From Scleromitrula shiraiana (Eukaryota; Ascomycota; Leotiomycetes; Helotiales; Sclerotiniaceae), in assembly GCA_028455995.1 (NCBI GenBank), contig JABELC010000008.1, forward strand, positions 1,239,501-1,303,500: a DNA stretch of 64,000 bases, read 5' to 3'. Made by a program: the position numbers and the translations under genes. The notes beneath the pieces were generated by a model that searched no databases, was not told the DNA's origin, and saw only the letters and a list, made by a program, of their open reading frames with translations. Below, one piece after another: positions 56,511 through 64,000 of the stretch. The first letter of the stretch is position 1; the number at the start of each line of letters is the position of its first letter.

Positions 56511-57269
56511 TTATGAATCTTTCGTTAACTCCTCTTGTATCGCGTGATGAATCTTTGCCAATGCATCTTGTTTCACTCCCTCTATTGATCCACTGACATC
56601 CACCGTAATAACATCTAATTCATCCTTGCTGGGCACCTCAAGAATTCCAAATTGACTATGCACCATATTTGCGCCCATGAAATGGCCCTGTCTGGCCTTA
56701 ACTCTGGCCATCAGAACTTCCTCACTTGCATGTAGGTAGATGAAATGAACGAGGACGTCGTGATCATAGTAAGGCGCAACACGGATTACGTCGCGATATT
56801 TGCGTTTTAAAGCAGAACATGTGAGAACGACACCTTGGGAACCGGAAGTAGTAAGTCGATGAAGAGATTCTTCCCGAAGAGCAGTAAGCCAATCCCATCT
56901 ATCGGCATCGGTAAGAGGTATTCCTTTGGACATCTTTTCGACATTGGCTTGTGGATGAAACTAGATTTTTGGAACTTGATTAGAATTGCGTCATGGGTAG
57001 AAAGGGGGGATAGAAATGTGTAAGCATACCTCATCTCCTTCAATATATGGTAAGTTCATAGCATTGGCAACGTATTGAGCCACGGTACTCTTACCACAGC
57101 CAGCCGGACCGGTAATTAACCAGATGTGGTGATGATTTGTTGAAAGCTGACGTGATGAAGAGCCATTTGTTAATAAATTTGATGTAGAAGAAGTCGACAT
57201 AGGTAAATGATCTGGTGTTGGGGGAGTTGGCTGAGCCATTGATGAACGATTCTCGTAAGACAACATCAT
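56511..57269 (-). CDS. Gluconokinase
   Basis: Phosphorylates gluconate to 6-phosphogluconate, feeding the pentose-phosphate pathway; GntK/YDR248C-type P-loop kinase. Exons 57269-57030 and 56960-56511 give 229 aa. A Ser/Asn-rich N-terminal extension (~47 aa) precedes IWLITGPAGCGKSTVAQYV (Walker A). EGDE|FHPQANVEKMSKGIPL is rebuilt exactly across the intron, followed by LTDADRWDWLTAL, VVLTCSALKRKYRDVIR and VKARQGHFMGANMVHSQFGI, all family landmarks. Confidence 0.94.
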
Positions 57270-57635
57270 TGTGAAAGTCTTTTATTAAAAAGTAATTTGA
57301 AAGCGGTTGTTTAAGTGGTTTCTTTGTATGATGACTCGGGATGAAAGGACGGACAAGTTATAGTCAAGTCAAAGTCAAAGTCAAAGTCAATTTTAGCTGG
57401 ATTGAACTGGACTTTTAGTGAAAAAGAAGTCAATAGTGAATAGTGATGTAATGTATAGCAACAATGAATGAAGAATTCATTGATAATATATATAAATATA
57501 TATATATATGAATTGAATATATACTTTTATTATGAGGTTTTTTTGGTTTGGGGGAAATGGATGTGACTGTAATAAGAAAAAGAAGAGCATATGACCAAGA
57601 AGAGAGTTGTGAGTCAATTAACCAGAAATTTCATG

Positions 57636-57668
<33 letters not shown>

Positions 57669-57894
57669 ATAAGAAGAGAAGGAGTAAGGGGAGATGAAAG
57701 AGGGAGATGAGAAATTGTATGAAGTAGGCAAGGCAAGTAAGTAAGTGGCGGTAGAAGGGTCGTGTGCCTTATTAAAATGGGTAATCCATGAAATATGTTA
57801 CGGAGTAAAAATAATAATAACTTTAGCAGTAAAAAATAACTTTAGCAGTACCAAGAAACGGATTGCGTTGAAAATGATCCACTTATAGTTCTAT

Positions 57895-58072
57895 GAGTAG
57901 AGTAGAGCAGATTATAGTAGAGTAGAGTTATTAGAGTAGAGTAGAGTAGAGTAGAGTAGAGTAGAGTAGAGTAGAGTAGAGTAGAGTAGAAGTAGATTAG
58001 AGAAGGATAGAGCAGATTATAGTATAGTAGAGTAGAGTAGAAGTCGATTAGAGAAGAGTAGAGTAGAGTAGT
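57895..58072. repeat. TAGAG pentanucleotide array
   Basis: A long run of AGAGT/TAGAG units with four imperfect interruptions (GCAGATTATAG, AAGTAGATTAG types). The interruption unit itself recurs, giving a two-level repeat. Confidence 0.9.
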
Positions 58073-58705
58073 ATGGAAGATTTAGATAGAAAAAATAACC
58101 AAGTACTTTTCTTTTTTCTTTTTTTTATCACCGCTCCCGGTCATGTATTATTACTATTCATGTTGCACACAGGTTTATTATTTTCCTACCCTTGTCTTGT
58201 CTTACTGCTTGCTTTCCTGCAGTAGAAAAACTGCATCATCGTTATAAGTTAGTGTACCTTCAAAAGCCTTTCGTACCTGATTTCCAGAACAAGAAATGGA
58301 AGGGAAAAAGCCACCCTATAGGATTACTACATAAGTAATTGAGGTTTCTCATTCTTCCCATTGGTTGAATTATCCCTTTTCCCTATTCCTTTTTCAACTT
58401 GGAATAATGTCGGAAAGGCGGAGACGGATAGAATCTTATTATTATATTCCAGAACAAGCTATCCTTCCATGGATCCATCCGTTGGGGAATCCAGCTAGTC
58501 TGGTCTTATGAGACAATAGAGAATCATCATGATGAATTGATCAAGTTCTTTCTCTCTATTATTAATAGGATTTATTTATGACCTAGGTAGTCATAGCTAT
58601 AAGTGTAAGAATTGAAGAGGAAATAGATGTATACAGTATCAGTACATCACGTATTGAAGAAGATGGATGAAATCTACGAGAGGGGAAAAAGATTCAAGCG
58701 GATCA

Positions 58706-58800
58706 TCCATCCATCCAGTCATCCATTCATCCATTCATCCATCCATCCAGTCATCCATTCATCCATTCATCCATTCACCCATCCATCCATCTATCCATCT
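58706..58800. repeat. CATC/CATT tetranucleotide array
   Basis: About two dozen CATC units with regular CAGT and CATT variants; the block ATCCAGTCATCCATTCATCC is itself duplicated. Confidence 0.9.
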
Positions 58801-58956
58801 ATCCGTATTCACAAGGAAACATGGATGATGTAAGGGGTTTCGAATCGAGGTTCGAGGTTTCGAGGTTCGTGGGTACGATGTTAATAATTTCGGACATTAT
58901 AATTTTTTTCTTCTTGTATAGAACTAATAAGTGAGACAGACACCAGGGTTTTCTGG

Positions 58957-58958
<2 letters not shown>

Positions 58959-58986
<28 letters not shown>
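58959..58986. repeat. Poly-A tract
   Basis: Uninterrupted run of about 28 A. Confidence 0.9.
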
Positions 58987-58990
<4 letters not shown>

Positions 58991-59328
58991 GAGGTTTATT
59001 ATTATTATTGTCATCATTATTATTATTGTTATTATTATTTCTTCTAGAAGGTCCTGAAGGGTTGATGTTCTGAGTTTACAAGGGTTTCTTATTATTCGCT
59101 CAGTCAGTACCTTTCAAAAGCAGCGGCTGGGAACGATATCGGCGATGCCCAACATCATCTCTCTTACTGTATCTGTGCTATGAGTTCATATATCGGTATA
59201 TCAATTTACTATCATTATTATTGAGGTTTTATGTATATATGTGTATTATATATATTAGATAGGGATATATAGGGATTATTATATATGTGTATTATATGTA
59301 TATTGTATTGTATATTGTATTGTCTATC

Positions 59329-59360
<32 letters not shown>

Positions 59361-59560
59361 CAGTCCAAGACTCTTAAGAGCAAATATCTTTAAAAGTTAC
59401 GCAGTTGTAATCCAGTAATCCATATTAATAATAATAATAATTAATAATAAGTGTACCAGTGGATCCGATCGAGACTCTTCAAGCGCCCGCATCAAGGCTC
59501 AAGCGTTGAAACCCCATGCGATGCTAAAAGGTTTGGTGGCTTGCAGGAAGGACTGCAGTA

Positions 59561-59561
<1 letters not shown>

Positions 59562-59591
<30 letters not shown>
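59562..59591. repeat. Poly-T tract
   Basis: Uninterrupted run of about 29 T, followed by CT repeats. Confidence 0.9.
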
Positions 59592-59769
59592 CTCTCTCTC
59601 ATCATCCATGTGAAGCGTGGGGGTCACAGACTCACAGACTCACAGACTGACAGACTCACAGATAGATCACCAAGCCAGACCTCGAGGGCTCATTACATAC
59701 ATTACCCATGTACGTACGGAACGCATGGTATGTAAAAAGTACGACCGACGTATGAGGGAGGGTAATAGA

Positions 59770-59825
59770 TGTATGTATTGTATGTATGTATGTATGTATG
59801 TATTGTATGTATGTATGTATGTATG
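59770..59825. repeat. ATGT tetranucleotide array
   Basis: Tandem GTAT/ATGT units in two blocks separated by ATTGT. Confidence 0.9.
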
Positions 59826-61111
59826 AGTACAAAAATGACGACCATTCAAATATTCAACATTCAAATATTCAACATTCAATATTCAACAGTTCAATATTCA
59901 GCATTCAACAGTTCAATCTGTACTCCAATACAGTACATTTTTAGATAAACCTCTTTCTATTCGTTAAAATCGGGCTTTGACGGAACATTTCCCTGACCGC
60001 TCTTACATTTTATTTTTTTTATTTTATTTTTATTTTTATCTTATATCGATGGTCGATGTATACGAATATGCAACTTCTGATCGTAACAGCTGACCTGCTT
60101 TTCTCGAGACCCAAATTGTAAGCAAGCAACCTGAAAGTGCAACTACCTGCAACTATCTGCAACTGCCTGCAAATACAATCAAAGCCCAAGACTAAAGTAT
60201 AATACAAGATCCCAAGACATCCAATTCCTGTTAAACCGGATTGATGCAAATTTGGATATCCGTCCAAAGCCGTTTGTTTCGTTCACCCTGCATCGCAAAT
60301 CCCTCTTACATATTATTCCATTGGGCAACAATTCTTAATTTCTATTTCTATGACAAACTTTTTTCGATGTCTGGTTTTCTTCTTCTTCTTCTTCTTCTTC
60401 TTCTTCGACATGCTAATGCTGATGCTTCTTATAGAACGCGGGATTGTTCCTTGGTACTGTAAGTATAGAATGCTTGATCAATAAAGTGATCTTGGTTCAT
60501 CGACTTGGGGGTTTCGTTGCTAGATTAAATCGATACGACTGCGTATACATACTCGCATATATACAAGTGATCAGTGATCAGTGATCAGCGATCATACATC
60601 AATTCGCAACAAGATCTAGATCAAGCTCGGCCTTGCTAATCCCGCGTTTTTGAGGGTGAAGATGGGGTTGGAGGTTACCTTCGTCCGAGGCAAGTATAGC
60701 AAGGTAAGAGACAAGCAAGAAACGCATATCACGTGTGATGTTAGAGCCCCACCTGCCTTATGGGGCAGATCGGCATCTCTATCTGGCAATTCCTTAGTAT
60801 CCATAGTACGAATTCCTATTCTTGGATGTCTGGGCATAAAAATACATGTTTGGATAAAACACCATGAATATATCCTCAATACGGTAAGAAAACGTCATGT
60901 ATTGTCGGCCCAACAAATTGCCGTGAACCATTCCACCTCTGCAAAACCTCCCCAATTCTCTTGCAACGCGAGAGCGGGACGTTTAAGTGATTAGTTAAGT
61001 GTGGGGTACTATCATACTCGGAAATACTTTCGGTACATTTCCGATTTCCAAACACATCACTTACATACATACATACATCATAACAACATAGCATCAATAA
61101 CTTCATATTTC

Positions 61112-62416
61112 ATGTTTCGTCATTTTCAAAACATATTCCTGACATCCACTTCAACTTCACGTGCAACGTTACTCAAAAATAGTAATCCATATCTTCCCAA
61201 ACTTGTTAACAGAAACTACTATTCTAAGATGGTATCAATGAAAGAAGCAAACCGTCTGCGGAGGGTGATGGAGGAGGGAAAAGAAGCTTCCTTGGGTTGT
61301 TGGCAAATGATACCTGGAGCAAATGTAGCTAGAACATTGGCAAGGACCGGTGTTGACTGGGTCTTGGTTGATTGTGAACACGGTAATATTGATGGTGAGT
61401 GGAAGGTTTTGATTTTTCTTTTCATAGCTTTCCATTCAGAATTTCATACTCAATTCTAGTTGTAAGTACAATCAGATCTGATGTGATATAGAAGGTCAAT
61501 GCTATCATATATACCCTTGAGTTGCCGTCTCATAATGGCTCAATCCAAATGCACTTTCATTTATCTATTCAAAGGTGAGGGTATTGGACCCAATGGCTAG
61601 TTTGGCCCTACCCATTTACTGTTTTCTACTCAAACGAAATCGAGTTGGTTAGAAAGTCTTTCACGGCATTGATCCAGAGTATAATCTAATTTTTGGAAGA
61701 TGCTGCTATGCATGAGGCAGTTCCAGCAATCGCTGCTTGCGGAGTGAGCCCCATAGTCCGAGTTCCTGATAATCAAGGATGGATGGTCAAGCGTAAGTTA
61801 TGAGAAAAATATCGTAATGAAATTACAGATGTTGATATTGCTGGCAGGTGCCTTGGATTCTGGAGCCCATGGCGTTCTTGTACCACTCCTATATACAGCC
61901 GAGGGAGCAGAGAAGCTTGTACAAAGTGCCAAATTTCCCCCACAGGGCCAGAGAGGATTCGGATCACCATTTCCCCACGAGCGTTTCCACCCTGAGTTGA
62001 ATTCTGATGGATACTTGAAGCAGGCTAATGATGCTATTCTTACTATGGTACAAATTGAGACTAAAGAAGCTGTCGAAAATATTGAGGCCATTGCTGCCGT
62101 TCCTGGCATTGATGTCCTCTTCATCGGACCTTTTGACTTGGGTAATAATATTGGACACCCTATTATTGCCGGTAAAATGCATGAAAACCTGCACGCAACA
62201 ATCGCAAAGATTCTGAGTGCGGCAAATGCAGCTGGAAAGAAAGCAGGAATCTTTTGTACAAGTGGAGAACAGGCAAAAGGATATGCTGACCAGGGATTCC
62301 ATATGATCAGTGTTGCAACTGACATGAACATCCTGCCTCTTGGAGTGATGGCTGCAGTAAATAAAGTAAAAGGTCAGGGCCCGGCACCACAACTAACAGG
62401 TCCATACGGTAAATAG
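61112..62416 (+). CDS. HpcH/HpaI-family aldolase
   Basis: Class II pyruvate-type aldolase (2,4-dihydroxyhept-2-ene-1,7-dioate aldolase/citrate lyase beta-like fold). Exons 61112-61394, 61700-61792 and 61848-62416 give 314 aa. The first ~40 residues (MFRHFQNIFLTSTSTSRATL) look like a mitochondrial presequence; a second in-frame Met at MVSMKEANRL could give a cytosolic form. Landmarks: LGCWQMIPGANVARTLARTG, DWVLVDCEHGNID (metal/substrate loop), SPIVRVPDN, RALDSGAHGVLVP across the last splice, VQIETKEAVENIEAIAAVPG and FIGPFDLG. The first intron is 305 nt, long for this window. Substrate unknown. Confidence 0.9.
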
Positions 62417-62483
62417 ATGGACACGTATACTTCAGTCTCTATCTAGTACCTGGAAGATGCTTTGGCATAGATCAAATGGAAGA

Positions 62484-62868
62484 TTACTTTTCCACCTCAT
62501 CTATCTTTGCCTTAACTTCCTCCTCAGTAAACCTATGCATCAACTTCCTCGCCCGAGCCGCCAATTCAGATTTTTCTTCCCCACCATCCTCAGTACTACT
62601 AACATGAATCTGACACGAGGGAGAAGATATACATTAGTAAATACTTCAACTCTGCCCTAAGAAAGAAACTTACCACAGGTGTATCAAACTCATACAAATC
62701 CTGCCAATGTTTCTGTCCTTCCTCCATAACATTAACCTCCCTATACACAAACGGTCTCGTTTCACGAACTTTAAATAAAATATCCTTTGCGTTTGTACAT
62801 AGTGAGCAATTAGCTCTAGTGAAAAGAGTGATTCGACATGCTTGTAGCAATCTAATCGTAGGATGCAT
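62484..62868 (-). CDS. Glutaredoxin-like small protein (DUF836 type)
   Basis: Short thioredoxin-fold protein. Exons 62868-62674 and 62609-62484 give 106 aa. ITLFTRANCSLCTNAKDIL carries a CxxC site at residues ~20-23. The YEFDTPV/IHVSS segment supplies the cis-Pro loop and is rebuilt by the splice. The tail is charged (EEVKAKIDEVEK). The start is the first ATG of the frame, at 62868. Yeast counterparts of this family are mitochondrial glutaredoxin-like proteins of unclear role. It is convergent with the aldolase gene, only 67 bases away. Confidence 0.87.
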
Positions 62869-63208
62869 GTTGATATTGAGTTCTATCAATTAAACAGGAA
62901 ATGCCAAGTTACAGGATTTATTCTTCCTAGACCGACCTAGACTGAAGTATTTGATCTACATTCAAGGATAACAACCCGATTCGAAGAAACCCGAAACATG
63001 CCCACTCGGATTATACCCAAACGAGCAGAAAGAAGGCGGTGTAAGCGCTGGCAGAAAGTGCGTTGCACATTTCGTGGAGCATTCTAGAAATTTAACTGTA
63101 AGAAGGTGCAAATAGATAACTTTTTACTTTTCAGCTTCAATATACCATTGTGTTATTTTTTCGCATTCATTCTTTTGGATTCAGATTTACTGAGGGTTTA
63201 GTAGCAAA
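62869..63208. promoter_or_regulatory. Divergent promoter (glutaredoxin-like / CHORD)
   Basis: 340 bases between two divergent start codons. No recognisable motif. Confidence 0.5.
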
Positions 63209-64000
63209 ATGGCGCAGAAATGTGTACATCAGTCTTGTGGGAAGCACTACTCTGAAGATGGGGAATGTCTCTATCATCCAGGCCCTCCGATCTTTCATGA
63301 AGGTCAGAAAGGTATGCAATTCCTTTTTCTCTTGTATAATTTCCCCAAACAAACCCGGCTTCCTATAAAACTACAAACAAGCAAAGCAAACTAACCTCCA
63401 AACCCCCAATTCAAAGGATGGAAATGCTGCAAACCCCGCGTCCTAACCTTCGACGAATTCCTCGCCATTCCACCCTGCACCACAGGCAAACACAGCACCA
63501 CCGACCACCCACCCCAAGTCGAAAAGAAACCCACCACAGAAACTCCGTCTCCATCACAAACACAAACACAAACACCCACATCCACCGCCTCCCCCGTCCC
63601 CTCCTCGCAAGAAAAACCCCGCGCCCCCATCGCAACACCGTCCGCCCCCCTCCCCTCCTCAACCCCGCCCCCACCACCCCCCGAATCCGACTCGGACGAC
63701 GCCACGCTCGAGATCCCCGTCGGCAAAACCTGCCGCCGCAAAGCCTGCGGCCAGCAGTTCTCCGGCGACAAAAGTAGAAGGGGGGAGAAGAAGTGCGTTT
63801 TTCATCCCGGGGTGCCCATTTTTCATGAGGGCAGTAAGGGGTATACTTGTTGTAAGAGGAGGGTGTTGGAGTTTGATGAGTTTTTGAGGATTGGGGGGTG
63901 TCAGAGTAAGGAGAAGCATTTGTTTATTGGGAGTGGGGGGAAGAGGAAGGGGAAGGGGGGTGGGGAGGGGGGTGAAGAGCTTTTGGAGACGGTTAGGTGA
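63209..64000 (+). CDS. CHORD-domain protein (RAR1/CHORDC1 type), 5' part
   Basis: Hsp90 co-chaperone family that works with Sgt1. Exons 63209-63311 and 63417-63996 are in the window. CHORD-I: CVHQSCGKHYSEDGECLYHP, then GPPIFHEGQKG/WKCCKPRVL across the intron. A Pro/Thr/Ser-rich linker follows (~residues 60-120). CHORD-II: CRRKACGQQF, CVFHPGVPIFHEGSKGYTCC, KRRVLEFDEFLRIGGC. Zinc-ligand Cys and His are present in both. The apparent stop at the window edge is better read as a donor (AG|GTGA at 63995-64000), since relatives continue with a CS domain. The exon's 3' half is extremely G-rich. Confidence 0.9.

Larger units (their letters stand above)
57270..61111. other. Repeat-rich intergenic region, 3.8 kb
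   Basis: No credible gene. Contents include AAGTCA hexamers (57362-57388), TA runs (57638-57660, 59328-59355), a TAGAG array, CATC tetramers (58706-58800), poly-A (58959-58986), poly-T (59562-59591), ACAGACTC repeats (59628-59660), ATGT tetramers (59770-59825), a 15-bp ATTCAAATATTCAAC-type array (59845-59910), CTT triplets (60380-60406) and GTGATCA copies (60567-60590). About 100 bases at 59455-59560 are markedly less AT-rich than their surroundings. Confidence 0.65.

Noticed and set aside
59467..59475. tRNA gene suggested by a B-box match
   Set aside because: No A box at the right distance and no cloverleaf could be drawn; kept only as a weak ncRNA candidate.
58959..59591. A retroposon bounded by poly-A and poly-T
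   Set aside because: The tracts face each other with no coding sequence, target duplication or SINE body between them.
63998..64000. TGA at the window edge as the real stop of the CHORD gene
   Set aside because: The context AG|GTGA is a donor, and family members continue into a CS domain.

Overview
This is a nuclear chromosome segment from a filamentous ascomycete. Genes carry short spliceosomal introns (mostly 48-110 nt, GTRNGT donors, CTNAC-like branch points). The gene set is fungal: MCT-type transporter, EF-1B beta, MSH5, EMC5, Leo1, CHORD protein, GPI protein. Gene style and the abundant microsatellite spacers recall Sclerotiniaceae (Botrytis/Sclerotinia, Leotiomycetes). That placement rests on memory of the group, not on a search.

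Layout. 0-9.5 kb: ethanolamine kinase (-), CLC chloride channel (+), a histidine-phosphatase protein (-), a scrap zone with two transporter tails, and a GPI-anchored repeat protein (-). 10.6-18.5 kb: a block of minus-strand genes: MSH5, EMC5, EF-1B beta and an MCT-type MFS transporter. 18.5-24.7 kb: an AT-rich, decaying stretch with a GST-like gene, a methyltransferase with one in-frame stop, and a FAD oxidoreductase with one frameshift. It looks like the remains of a tailoring or detoxification cassette. 24.7-27.5 kb: a three-LIM paxillin-like protein. 28-29.3 kb: a multiply broken relative of a large fungal protein family. 29.3-37.3 kb: about 8 kb with no credible gene, full of simple repeats. 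37.3-54.7 kb: a dense housekeeping block: TBP, a peroxisomal FAD amine oxidase, SR140-like splicing factor, a patatin-like protein without its serine nucleophile, Leo1, a MOB protein, Gos1 SNARE, Atp10, and branched-chain E2. 54.7-64 kb: repeat-rich spacers separating gluconokinase, an HpcH/HpaI aldolase, a glutaredoxin-like protein and the 5' part of a CHORD protein that runs off the window.

Most genes are unrelated housekeeping functions: transcription (TBP, Leo1), splicing (SR140), translation (EF-1B), secretion (EMC5, Gos1), mitochondria (Atp10, E2). The only block that looks functionally linked is the decaying GST/methyltransferase/oxidoreductase trio, possibly with the neighbouring MCT transporter. 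Exon borders were placed by hand from splice consensus, reading frame and remembered family motifs. Totals were checked so that every model closes in frame, except where a break is reported.
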